Source: Poa pratensis
Lineage: Eukaryota > Streptophyta > Magnoliopsida > Poales > Poaceae
Assembly: GCA_947311845.1 (NCBI GenBank)
Contig: CAMZMU010000063.1
Location: forward strand, 60,764,769 to 60,828,768
DNA: 64,000 nucleotides
Direction: 5' to 3'
Position 1 is the first letter of the stretch. Every line of letters starts with the position of its first letter. This document shows, piece after piece, positions 1 through 10,686 of the stretch. Both the position numbers and the translations under genes were made by a program. Under the pieces are notes generated by a model, which saw nothing but the letters and a program-made list of their open reading frames with translations, was not told the origin of the DNA and searched no databases.

Positions 1-479
1 CAAAATTTGAAACTGTGTATTATTCACCACCCAGATTCACTCATTTGTCTTTTTTGTGCAGCCCAAAATACAATGAATTTGAAGCTGCAATTTTGCACGA
101 CTGTGGATCTAGATAATATATATATCTGTGAATTTTTTCACGATTTTTAGAAACTTAAAAATGTCGATTTCGAATTTTCGAAAAAAACGAGCTCCATGTA
201 GCTCGGCCTCCATTTTAGCTTTTCGTTCAGGTAAATAGCAACAGAAACAATAAGCAACAGGTTGAGATATCAGGGTCGGTGGAGGCTCAAAGGTGAAAAA
301 GGGACATGTGGTATTAAGAAATTCATTCATTTAGTGTGCTTTCGCTTGTCATCATCAATGCACGACCTACGGTTTAAATAAAATAAACTTCCAAACAGCG
401 CGAAACAAAATGGGCAACAAAATTTTCTTGTGATGAGTCACACTGTTTTTAAGTTAATTTCACACAACTAGAGAGGCAT
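1..479. other. AT-rich sequence without recognisable gene
   Basis: I see no coding frame with family features. The ORFs here are short, low-complexity and lack motifs. The sequence is AT-rich and resembles old non-coding transposon or intergenic DNA. Confidence 0.5.
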
Positions 480-853
480 TTTGACTCTCGGGTGCATATG
501 CACCCTTTATTTGAAATGCATTTTAAACATATTTTGAAATGTCAAAAAAATTACAAAAAAATGTTAGCGTATAGATTGCAACATCCTATGTGTTTACAAA
601 ATCGTTTCACAAAAAACCGACATTTTATATGGATTGTGTAAAAAAGAAAAGTTTTGGTGCTAAAATAAGCCTTTTCACGAGACCTTTTTTTTTGTCTTTT
701 TTGCACAGGCCATGAAAAATATCGGATTTTCACGAAACGACTTTGATAAACATATATAATATAAATATGCATCCGTGAAATTTTATTTCATAATTTTTTA
801 CATTTTTACATTTGTTTTTTAAATACCGGGTGCATATGCACCCGGGAGTCAAA
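480..853. mobile_element. MITE-like inverted-repeat element
   Basis: The ends form terminal inverted repeats of about 25 bp. The left end reads TTTGACTCTCGGGTGCATAT and the right end is its reverse complement with one mismatch (TTTGACTCCCGGGTGCATAT). Each TIR carries the self-palindrome GGGTGCATATGCACCC. The 374-bp interior is AT-rich and non-coding. No clean TSD is visible next to the repeats, so the superfamily cannot be assigned. What is seen is the inverted repeat; that it is a MITE is inference. Confidence 0.55.
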
Positions 854-1316
854 GTGGATTTCACATTGCGCTTTTTTTTTTTTACGGTTTCAAAGTAGAA
901 AGACTTGCCTTTTTTTTTGTGTGGCGATCCACCAAGCAGACGGCCTGGTACTGGCAGTTTATAAGCGCTGAACTGGGCAGGCCTCTTCTGTTCAGTAGGG
1001 ACAATTATGGAAAAGCTAATCTCAAATTCTGTTGTTAATGGACTAGTTCGCCCAAATGCCATACGAGTCCACGTTTTCTGTTTACAGATCTCCTATCCAT
1101 TGGAAGACTAAAGAGGCCTTTATCCTCAAAACGTAAGAGGAAATACTCTATGGAGCCCATTAGAACATGTACGCTTATTAGTCAGTCAGTCTTCTCTGTT
1201 CTCTGGGAGGTCCTTTATGTCGCTGGTTAGCGGCGCTTTAGCGCAGCGCCGCCTACAGCTTCCTTAAGTGGGCCGCGGCCCAATAGATTATGCGTGCGAA
1301 AAAAAGTTTCGGGTAG
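854..1316. other. Non-coding spacer
   Basis: Contains a poly-T/A stretch and a short GC-rich part near 1220-1280. No gene, tRNA or clear repeat was recognised. Confidence 0.4.
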
Positions 1317-2379
1317 GACTAGCAAAAAGGGTTCCCTTCACGAAGGTAAAAAGCAGAACACTGTGAGGGCACCACGTGTAGGGCAGGCAACGAAAACAAA
1401 ATCAAAAACGGCACGTCCCGGTCCCCGCCGTCCTGGTCCCCCGCGTGCGTCGAGCCGCAGGAAGCAGCAACTCGTCACGCAGGCCTACGCGGCGCGGTGC
1501 GTACGTTGCGGCTCCTGCTTGCCGTGCGTACGTTTGGAAGCTGCGCGTAGGCCCCGAAACCCCCCCGCGTCCGATCGAGTACGAAGCCCCCGTGATGTTG
1601 TACATCCAGCGAAGCACCGTGCTGCTGTATATCCAGCGAATCTGCTGTTCCGACGTCCGTCCGCGTCTGTACAAACAAATCACACAGAATTTGCACACAG
1701 TAAAACGGTATTGATTATGGAGAACAAGTTGTACAACTAAGGAGACACATGTTGTACAACTACACAGATACAAGTTGTACAACTAAGGAGAAATATGTTG
1801 TACAACTACACAGACACAGATTGTACAACTACGTAGACACATGTTGTACAACTAGACATACACAGGTTGTACATACACAAGTTGTACAATTAAACAGACA
1901 CAGGTTGTATAACTAGACAGACACAGGTTGTACAGACACAGGTTATACAACTATACAGGCACAGGTTGTACAACTACGCAGATACAGTTTGTACAAACAC
2001 ATGTTGTACAACTACACAGACACAGTTTGTACAACTATACATAACCGGAAGTACAAAAGAAAAGTTCATCGAAACCTATCAATATGGGATCTAGTTTTGA
2101 AGATCTCGACGTGCGGAGCTCAAAAGTGAAAACGGTACGTAATTTGGATAAACGGTTTTCAAGATATTTCGTTTTGAAGTTTCGGGTTTGAAAAATAAAA
2201 GGCAAAAACTGCTCTCCCACCTCCGGTGTCCCTTTCTCTCTCCTGCTCCCCAATTTTAATTTGGTTGTGACACTTGGCGAACATGCATGCAACTGTTGGT
2301 ACCGCACGAAGGAAGGCGACACTTGTCAGCACGAGATGGTCCGCTGGGTCCCTTTGCAAAGGGAACCCTTTTTCTAGTG
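1317..2379. mobile_element. Small non-autonomous CACTA-like element
   Basis: The right end, read on the minus strand, starts CACTAGAAAAAGGGTTCCCT. The left end starts GACTAGCAAAAAGGGTTCCC, so the two ends form imperfect inverted repeats of about 25 bp with a CACTA-type terminus (first base changed on the left). The 1.06-kb interior has a GC-rich part (about 1390-1620) and an array of GTTGTACAAC palindromes, the type of subterminal repetition that En/Spm elements use as transposase-binding sites. No matching 3-bp TSD was found, so boundaries are tentative. The ORFs inside have no recognisable domain. Confidence 0.5.
1728..2038. repeat. Minisatellite with GTTGTACAAC palindrome
   Basis: About 15 or more imperfect copies of a roughly 20-bp unit, of the form ACACAGGTTGTACAACTA. 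The core decamer GTTGTACAAC is a perfect palindrome. It lies inside the small CACTA-like element and may be its subterminal repeat array. The palindrome is seen directly; a binding function is inference. Confidence 0.85.
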
Positions 2380-2505
2380 ATTTCGAAAAGTTTCGCTTGT
2401 TCCATTATATGTGTGTTTTCCAAATCTGAAAGAAAATCCGAAAATAAATTCAAATCTATTTTTTAAACCACGATTATTTTATTAATCTGAATATTTTTTA
2501 AATAT

Positions 2506-3090
2506 GAACCATTTTAAAAATTCGGAACCATTTTCAAAACTGAACAATTTTTAAATTCAGAATCATTTTTAAATTTGGAACCATTTAAAAAATGAACCAT
2601 TCATAAATTTGGAACCATTTTCAAAATGAACCATTTTTTTAAATGAAATTTTTTTAAATTGGGAACCGATTTTTAATTTGGAACCATTTTAATTTGGAAC
2701 CATTTTCAAAATGGAACTATTTTTAAATTTAGAACCATTTTCAAAATGGAACCATTTTCAAAAATGGAAAATTTTAAATTTGGAACCATTTTTTAAAATA
2801 TTTAATAAAAAATTGGAACCATTTCCAAAAATGATTTTTCTCAAATTTCAAACCATTTTTAAATTTGGAACCATTTTAAATTTGAAACCTTTTTAAATTG
2901 GAACCATTTTTAAAATGGAACCATTTTCAATTTTGGAACCATTTTCAAAATTTTGGCTCCATTTTCAAATTTGAAACCATTTTCAAATTTGAAGCCATTT
3001 TCAAATTTGGAACCATTTTCAAAATTGAACCATTTTCATAATTGGAACCATTTTCAATTTTGGAACCATTTTCAAATTTAGAACCATTTA
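2506..3090. repeat. GGAACCATTTT minisatellite
   Basis: Around 30 degenerate tandem copies of an approximately 18-20 bp unit, GGAACCATTTTCAAAATT, with spacing varying between copies. The short ORFs in this stretch on both strands are translations of the repeat and not genes. Confidence 0.9.
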
Positions 3091-3222
3091 AAAAAAGAAA
3101 AAAAGAAAACGAAACCGAAAAGAAAAGAAAAAGAAAAAATAGAAAGAAAAACGAAAACATAAATAGAAAAGAAACTACAACGAAAAAAGAAAAACAGAAA
3201 GAGAAAAGAAAACAAAAAAAAA
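3091..3222. repeat. Purine-rich (GAAA) tract
   Basis: A stretch of about 130 bp made almost only of A and G on the plus strand (AAAGAAAA-type units), directly following the minisatellite. It gives a Lys/Glu-rich spurious ORF. Confidence 0.85.
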
Positions 3223-3959
3223 AGATTAGTGGGCCGGCCCAGGAACGCGTCGTGTGGGAATTCCTTCAGGCCGCGCTCCCCTTACACGCCGCTAACGGGC
3301 GCCGTATAGGATTTGCGGTCTTCTCTTATACTCCCGCTCTCCCGTATTATAAAATGTTTTGGCAAGTTGATCATTCTATATCATCTAGATAGGTGTTATA
3401 TATAAAAAAATTTATTTTTAGTGTATGTCGAATAATTAATATTTTTTATACTTCTAAAATTACGAGATGATTAGTACTACCTCAATCTAGCCTATCAAAA
3501 TGTTGTATATTTTGTGATAGAGTAAGTATTAAACTTGAAAGGCGTAATAAAAACACATTTCATGCAATGAAGAATAATATCTTATCTTTCTTATCAAGAA
3601 ATAATCTCTTATATAGTTAGATAAGAGAAAACAAAAAATTATTATTCTCTCAACCAATTCTGCAACCATTTTACGTGATATTATTAATTTTGCAATTCAT
3701 GCGGAGGAGCAGCATCTAGCAAGCATCACATTAAAATGTCTATACAAGAGTTGCGCGTGGTGACATTTGCATTTTTTCCACTTAGGACAAACCTTAAATC
3801 TCAATTAATTTTAAAACGGAGGGAGTAGTTCTGAACATTAAATTTCGTTAAAACTGAAAATACTTCGTAGCACTTCTTGTCTACTTGTAACATTAATTTG
3901 TTTCTTGTTTCATTTCTAGTAAAATTTCTGATGCCCATTGAGTCATCGAATTCCATCAG
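3223..3959. other. Non-coding DNA with a possible MITE remnant
   Basis: A GC-rich patch at 3225-3340 is followed by AT-rich sequence. At about 3816-3829 the sequence ACGGAGGGAGTA resembles the terminus of a Stowaway/Mariner-type MITE (GGAG next to TA). A convincing left partner was not found; the AT-rich stretch around 3476 (CTACCTCAATC) may be a decayed one. The last 130 bp before LINE-A have no recognisable feature. Confidence 0.35.
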
Positions 3960-4926
3960 ATGAGCTACTGTGACACTATCTGCATGGGCTGTGGTGAACC
4001 AGGCCATTTCAAGCAAAGCTGTGAAAAGAAGCAGATGTGCTTCATCTGCAATTCTACTTCTCATCCAGTGGAGGACTGTCCTGTGAAGAAAAGACCAAGG
4101 CAAATGGCAAAATACATAGGCAGTGTTGCGCCTGGTCTAGGTTTATATCACATTGAGTGTCCTGAGGTAGTTGCAAATCCTGTGGTAAGTAACAAAAACT
4201 GTGGTATGGTGGTGATTGAGGAAGGGGAGATATCGAAAGAGGAACTAGCCAAAGAGTTCTCTGATATCTACAAAACCAATTGGCCATGGCAGATTAGAGA
4301 TCTGGGTCAATGGTGCTTTCTCGTGCAATTCCCACCTCATCTGCCAGTAGAGCAAGTGATTGGTTACCCCAGGTTTGGCTTAGGCAAGAGTGATGTCTGG
4401 GTTAGAGTGGAGAAATGGGACTGTCAAGCTGTAGAGCCTGTTGAAATAGTTAAGGAAGCATGGATGAAGGTGACTGGTCTGGACTCCCAATGGTGTGAAT
4501 GGGGAGCTCTGGAACAAGCTGTTTCAACTTGTGGCATACTTCTGGATGTAGACTGGATGAGTGTATGCAAGGACTACTCAGAAGTGGTGAGGGTCAAGAT
4601 TAGAGTTAGAGATCCAACCAAAGTGCCCCAGAATAGACTGTTTCATTACCACGGTGGCTTGTATCAACTGCAGTTTGAAATGGAAATGGATACTGTAGTG
4701 GATGCTAGAAGGAAGCGAGCTGATTTTAAGGAAACCAAGGATATTGAAGAAAAGGATGCTGATATTAACAATGGTCCCAGAGAGACAATGGATTCTGATG
4801 GTAGAAAGTCAGAATCGGGAAGGAGTTCTAACACCTCTCAAAACAGTAGCAAAAATGGAGGCAGTGGAACAAATGGCAGACAGCATGTGGGGAATGCAAG
4901 TGAGATTCCTGAGGGTGCGATGCTTA
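3960..4926 (+). pseudogene. LINE-A ORF1, 5' piece (zinc-knuckle nucleic-acid-binding protein)
   Basis: A gag-like ORF1 protein of plant LINEs, thought to bind the element RNA. It starts with an ATG at 3960 and within the first 45 residues has CX2CX4HX4C (CMGCGEPGHFKQSC) followed by a second CX2C...C knuckle (CFICNSTSHPVEDC). A DUF4283-like segment with several Trp follows (WPWQIRDLGQWCFLVQFPP), then an acidic, Ser/Asn-rich tail. In most plant LINEs the DUF4283 part precedes the knuckle, so this N-terminus may be rearranged or come from a variant family. The frame is cut at 4926 by the Harbinger and continues at 31921. Confidence 0.8.
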
Positions 4927-4941
4927 GGCTGTGTTTGGTTG
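4927..4941 (+). repeat. Harbinger left TIR
   Basis: Reads GGCTGTGTTTGGTTG and matches the right end at 14 of 15 bases. It is immediately preceded by the TTA target duplication. Confidence 0.88.
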
Positions 4942-5262
4942 CGATTCCTGAGACAGATTCACTACCGAAACGCTAGAATCTGAACCAAAGGGTTCCGACG
5001 GCCTCCACAACTTCCGCAACGCAGGAGATTTCCGCAGTGTAAAATGAAATCACCCGTACCCCCAGATTCCACTGCGTTGCGTCCAGCCCACCTGGGAGAA
5101 ATTACGCGCTATGCCACCGCTGAGTGGAAAACTGCACGGTTCGCACAGATATTTTCCCATCGAGTAACCCAACTCCTACTCGTCTCCTCACCATACCGCG
5201 TCGCACCTTCCGCCCCTAGGGTTCCGCCCCGCCGCCAAGCTCCGGCGGCCGGCCGAGTCCAG
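4942..5262 (+). other. Harbinger 5' non-coding part
   Basis: Sequence between the left TIR and the gypsy insertion. It is GC-rich toward the end (CCGCCGCC runs) and probably forms promoter or 5' leader for the Myb gene, since similar GC-rich sequence continues at 22150. It ends with the TSD TCCAG at 5258-5262. Confidence 0.6.
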
Positions 5263-6913
5263 TGCTAGCGCTAAGTTGACGAGGGAATATCTCACCGGCA
5301 ACGGCGCCAGAAACTATGCTTGATGCGTGTAACGTCACACGTCAGTTGGGAACCCCAAGAGGAAGGTATGATGAATGCAGCAGCAAGTTTTCCCTCAGTA
5401 TGAAACCAAGGTTTATCGAACCAGTAGGAAAACGAGGTTGCTTCGAAGGTGTTGGTGAAGGAGTGTAGTGCGGCGCAACACCAGGGATTCCGGTGCCAAC
5501 GTGGAACCTGCACAACACAATCAAATTACTTTGCCCCAACTTAACAGTGAGGTTGTCAATCTCACCGGCTTGCTGAAAACAAAGGGTTAAACGTATCGTA
5601 TGGAAGATGATGTTTGTTTGCATAAAACAGTAGAGAACAATGATTGCAGTAGATTGTATTTCAGATGTAAAAGAATGGACCGGGGTCCACAGTTCACTAG
5701 TGGTGTCTCTCCAATAAGATAACTAACATGCTGGGTAAACAAATTACAGCTGGGCAATTGACAATTGATAAGTGCATATAACATGCATGTGTGAGTTGTG
5801 GTGTCTACTATGAGATTCATTTGGGCATTACGACAAAGTACATAGACCGCTATCCAGCATGCATCTATGCCTAAATAGTCCACCTTCCGGTTAACATCCG
5901 TACCCCTTCCAGTATTAAGTTGCAAGCAACAGACAATTGCATTAAGTAATGTGCGTAATGTAAACAATACATTCATCCTTGAATAAAGCATTGCTGTTTT
6001 ACCCCTAGTGGCAACAACACATCTACAACCTTAGAACTTGCTGTCACTATCCCAGGTTAAATAGAGGTTGAACCCAACTATCATGCATAAATACCCCCTC
6101 TTGGAGTCACAAGTATTCACTTGGCCAAGGCTTCAACAAGTAACGGAGAGCATGCAAGATCACAAATGACATAGACATGATAATATAATATTCAGCTCCA
6201 CATAGGTATCAATATAAGTCAGATCCCAGCAAACACAACATGTAGCATTACAATAAGATGATCTTGATCATGATAGGCAGCTCACAAGATCTAAACATGA
6301 TGGCACAAGTGGAGAAGACAACCATCTAGCTACTGCTATGGACCCATAGTCCAAGGATGAACTACTCACGCATCACTCCGGAGGCGGGCATGGCGATGTA
6401 GAGCCCTCCGGTGATGATTCCCCTCTCCGGCAGGGTGCCGGGAAGAGCTTCAGAACCCCCGAGTTAGGGTTGACGACGGCGGCGGCAGCGAATATGTTCT
6501 GGATGAAAGGCTCGGTGTTTTAGGGTTTTCACGTCTCGGGGAATAAATAGGCGAAGGGGCGATGTCGGCGGACCCCCGAGGGGCCCAAACCACAGGCTGG
6601 CGGGCGGGTGGGGCCGCGCCGCCAGGTGGTTTGGCCACCTCGTGGCTCCCTTCGTCTCTCCTTCGGACTCCGTGTACGTGTTGGAAAAATAGGGACTTGG
6701 CCTTTTGTTTCGTGCAATTCCGAGAATATTTCCAGAAGTAACTTTCTGAAACCAAAAACAGCAGAAAACAGGGAACTGGCACTGTGGCATCTTGTTAATA
6801 GGTTAGTCCCAGAAAATGCATAAAAGTGATATGAAGTGTATATAAAACATGTAGCAAATGGTATAATATAAGCATGGAACAGCAGAAATTATGGATACGT
6901 TGGAGACGTATCA
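5263..6913 (-). repeat. 3' LTR of gypsy element E
   Basis: Read on the minus strand it starts TGATACGTCTCC and ends GCGCTAGCA. It is 1651 bp and matches the right E LTR (1634 bp) and F LTR (1658 bp without the CACTA). The last ~58 bp contain a tRNA-Asp-type PBS copy. Directly after the end comes TSD TCCAG, which proves that the LTR really ends here and not before the internal PBS copy. A 134-codon ORF at 5587-5991 recurs in all copies of the LTR and is not a gene. Confidence 0.85.
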
Positions 6914-8332
6914 AGCATCCCCAAGCTTAGTTCTACTCGTCCTCGAGTAGGTAAAACGATAACAACAAATAATTTCTGAGGAGACATGCTTTCACACAAT
7001 CTTGATCAATATATTGCAAGGCTCATGTCATGAATGAAGTGACTCAAAGCAATGATCTATAGTTTGCTAACAAATAGATAAAGAGTAAACAATGAATCAT
7101 ATAAGCAAAAACTTTTCATGAATAGTACTTTCAAGACAAGCATCAAAAAGTTTTGCATAAGAGGTAACTCATAAAGCAATAGATTCAAAGTAAAAGGCAT
7201 TGAAGCAACACAAAGGATGATTAAGTTTCAGCATTTGCTTTCAACTTGTAACATGTATATCTCATGGATAGTTGTCAACATAAAGCAATATAACAAGTGC
7301 AATAAGTAAACATGTAAGAATCAATGCACACAAAGTTGACACAAGTGTTTGCTTCTAAGATAGAAAGGAGTAGGTAAACTGACTCAACATAAAGTAAAAG
7401 ATAGGCCCTTCGCAGAGGGAAGCAGGGATTAAATCATGTGCTAGAGCTTTTTAAGTTTTCGAAAGCATATAGAGAGCACAAAATAAGTATTTGAGAGGTG
7501 TTTGTTGTTGTCAACGAATGGTAGTGGGCACTCTAACCCCCTTGTCAACCAGACTTTCAAGAGCGGCTCCCATGAAGGACGTTATCTCTACCAGCAAGGT
7601 AGATCATCCCTCTTCTCTTTTGTTTACACATGTATTTTAGTTTCTTTATAGATGACACTCCTCCCAACCTTTTGCTTACACAAGCCATGGCTAACCGAAT
7701 CCTCGGGTGCCTTCCAACATTCACATACCATGGAGGAGTGTCTATTTGCAAATTAAGTTGCTTACTGATAAATCAGGGCAAAACATGTGAAGAGAATTAT
7801 TAATGAAAGTTGTAATTAATTGGGGCTGGGCACCCCGTTGCCAGCTCTTTTTGCAAATTATTGGATAAGCGGATGTATATGCCACTAGTCCATTGGTTGA
7901 AAGTCTGTCAGAAGTAAATGACAAGATTGAAAGATAAAACACCACATACTTCCTCATGAGCTATAAAACATTGACACAAATAAGGAGTAATAAAGTTTTG
8001 AATAGTTTAAAGGTAGCACATGAAATATTTACTTGGAATGGCAGGAAATACCACATAGTAGGTAGGTATGGTGGACACAAATGGCATGGGTTTTGGCTCA
8101 AGTTTTGGATGCACGAGAAGCATTCCCTCTCAGTACAGAGTTTAGGCTAGCAAGGTTGTTTGAAGCAAACACAAGTATAAACCGGTACAGCAAGAATCAC
8201 ATAAAAACATATTGCAAGTATTATAAGACTCTACACTGTCTTCCTTGTTGCTCAAACATTTTACCAGAAAATATCTAGACCTTAGAGAAACAAATATGCA
8301 TCCCAAGTCTCAACAAGCTCTACGGTAGTTCT
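6914..8332 (-). other. 3' interior of gypsy element E (non-coding)
   Basis: Starts next to the LTR with a polypurine-type tract (minus strand AAGCTTGGGGATGC). The rest is AT-rich, has no ORF of note, and is shared with 56039-56842 and more distantly with 53250-53900. It is the conserved non-coding stretch between gag and the 3' LTR in this group. It stops where the F LTR begins at 8333; at 56842 the homologous sequence runs on, which shows that F interrupts E here. Confidence 0.7.
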
Positions 8333-8701
8333 TGATACGTCTCCAACGTATCCATAATTTCTGCTGTTCCATGCTTATATTATACCATTTGCTACATGTT
8401 TTATATACACTTCGTATCACTTTTATGCATTTTCTGGGACTAACCTATTAACAAGATGCCACAGTGCCAGTTCCCTGTTTTCTGCTGTTTTTGGTTTCAG
8501 AAAGTTACTTCTGGAAATATTCTCGGAATTGCACGAAACAAAAGGCCAAGTCCCTATTTTTCCAACACGTACACGGAGTCCGAAGGAGAGACGAAGAGGA
8601 GCCAGGAGGCGGCCAAACCACCTGGTGGCGCGGGCCCACCTCCTGCCGCGCCGCCATATGGTTTGGGCCCCTCGGGGGTCCGCCGACATCGCCCCTTCGC
8701 C

Positions 8702-8709
8702 TATTTATT
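8702..8709 (+). promoter_or_regulatory. Putative LTR TATA box
   Basis: TATTTATT in the U3/R part of the F LTR, just upstream of a GC-rich leader-like segment. The same motif lies at equivalent places in both E LTRs. Position relative to the LTR start is plausible, but the transcription start is not determined. Confidence 0.35.
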
Positions 8710-9868
8710 CCCCGAGGCGTGAAAACCCTAAAACACCGAGCCTTTCATCCAGAACATATTCGCTGCCGCCGCCGTCGTCAACCCTAACTCGGGGGTTTCT
8801 GAAGCTCTTCCCGGCACCCTGCCGGAGAGGGGAATCATCACCGGAGGGCTCTACATCGCCATGCCCGCCTCCGGAGTGATGCGTGAGTAGTTCATCCTTG
8901 GACTATGGGTCCATAGCAGTAGCTAGATGGTTGTCTTCTCCACTTGTGCCATCATGTTTAGATCTTGTGAGCTGTCTATCATGATCAAGATCATCTTATT
9001 GTAATGCTACATGTTGTGTTTGCTGGGATCTGACTTATATTGATACCTATGTGGAGCTGAATATTATATTATCATGTCTATGTCATTTGTGATCTTGCAT
9101 GCTCTCCGTTACTTGTTGAAGCCTTGGCCAAGTGAATACTTGTAACTCCAAGAGGGGGTATTTATGCATGATAGTTGGGTTCAACCTCTATTTAACCTGG
9201 GATAGTGACAGCAAGTTCTAAGGTTGTAGATGTGTTGTTGCCACTAGGGGTAAAACAACAATGCTTTATTCAAGGATGAATGTATTGTTTACATTACGCA
9301 CATTACTTAATGCAATTGTCTGTTGCTTGCAACTTAATACTGGAAGGGGTACGGATGTTAACCGGAAAGTGGACTATTTAGGCATAGATGCATGTTGGAT
9401 AGCGGTCTATGTACTTTGTCGTAATGCCCAAATGAATCTCATAGTAGACACCACAGCTCACACATGCATGTTATATGCACTTATCAATTGTCAATTGCCC
9501 AGCTGTAATTTGTTTACCCAGCATGTTAGTTATCTTATTGGAGAGACACCACTAGTGAACTGTGGACCCCGGTCCATTCTTTTACATCTGAAATACAATC
9601 TACTGCAATCATTGTTCTCTACTGTTTTATGCAAACAAACATCATTTTCCATACGATACGTTTAACCATTTGTTTTCAGCAAGCCGGTGAGATTGACAAG
9701 CTCACTGTTAAGTTGGGGCAAAGTACATTGATTGTGTTGTGCAGGTTCCACGTTGGCACCGGAATCCCTGGTGTTGCGCCGCACTACACTCCTTCACCAA
9801 CACCTTCGAAGCAAACCTCGTTTTCCTACTGGTTCGATTAAACCTTGGTTTCATACTGAGGAAAACTT

Positions 9869-10115
9869 CACTAGTAGGAAAAAGCCATTCTGTGGCGCAC
9901 CCTAAAGCTATTCTGTGGCGCATGGGGGGTGCGCCACAGAATACTCGCCACTAAATTGTAAATTCTGTGGCGCACCACTCCGTGCGCCACAGAATTGTCA
10001 CAATTCTGTGGCGCATCCCACCTAGTGCGCCACAGAATAACTATCTGTGGCGCACCCCTAAGAGTGCGCCACAGAATAGGGTGCGCCACAGAAATATTTT
10101 GGATGCGCCACAGAA
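9869..10115. repeat. CACTA subterminal repeats, left side
   Basis: About ten copies of TTCTGTGGCGCA in both orientations, often as closely spaced inverted pairs (TGTGGCGCAC...GTGCGCCACA). Such arrays are the binding sites of TnpA-type proteins in En/Spm elements. Confidence 0.85.
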
Positions 10116-10432
10116 TTCCTATGCAGTATTGTACCGTACAATACCAGAATACAAATACCCGTATAATACCAGAATACATGTATATTTCATATTTACACAG
10201 ATATAACAGAAACAGAGATATATTTTCACAGGTATATAAAAACAAACACATTACTAATGTCATCGCAAGTTGATACAAAAGTGCGGAAGTTTTACACAAG
10301 TGTTGAGATATATACAAAAGTTCATCGATCGTTGCACACGTTACAAATGAAGTGTTCACCGCCTACACTAGGATCAAATAGATTACACATCTCGGCGTGT
10401 TGATGGTGAGCAAGAGCGGGAGCACGACGATC

Positions 10433-10551
10433 TCATTTAGCCTTCTTCTTCGGGAGCGGCGCCGGGAACGGTTTGCACGCGTCTTTCGTCATCCACGCCC
10501 TGTCGTCCTTCTGCAACTCTAGGCGTTCTTCGATTTCCCTCTGATGCAACC
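10433..10551 (-). CDS. Possible last exon of the CACTA gene
   Basis: An ORF rich in charged residues ending KKKAK and TGA at 10433. A splice acceptor (CTACAG) lies at 10552. With the upstream exon ending at 10687, the acceptor phase does not match this reading frame, so either splicing differs or a small indel has broken it. Function unknown. Confidence 0.35.
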
Positions 10552-10686
10552 CTGTAGATGGAGGTAGATATATATTGGTTAATAATATCAATAGAGTATG
10601 CATGCATGATTTATTCATCTAAGTGGATAAATAGAGTATGTATGTATGCATGTGTAAGGCTTTCTTTTATAATACATCCTAGATAC

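Noticed and set aside
1728..2038. CRISPR-like repeat array
   Set aside because: Eukaryotic minisatellite: spacers are part of the unit and not unique, no cas genes.
3042..3392. Lys/Glu-rich ORF
   Set aside because: Translation of the purine tract and minisatellite.
3960..4976. Host zinc-knuckle gene
   Set aside because: The frame continues across the Harbinger into LINE ORF1 and overlaps an endonuclease ORF, so it is LINE ORF1. The codons after 4926 belong to the Harbinger TIR.
5587..5991. A 134-codon ORF conserved at 5587-5991, 9261-9665 and 20835-21239
   Set aside because: The three copies are the same LTR sequence; identity comes from LTR homology and there is no start context or domain.
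6450..6782. ORFs in the GC-rich part of the LTRs (also 8464-8879, 21621-22013, 55458-55907)
   Set aside because: U3/R segment of gypsy LTRs, frame not conserved between copies.
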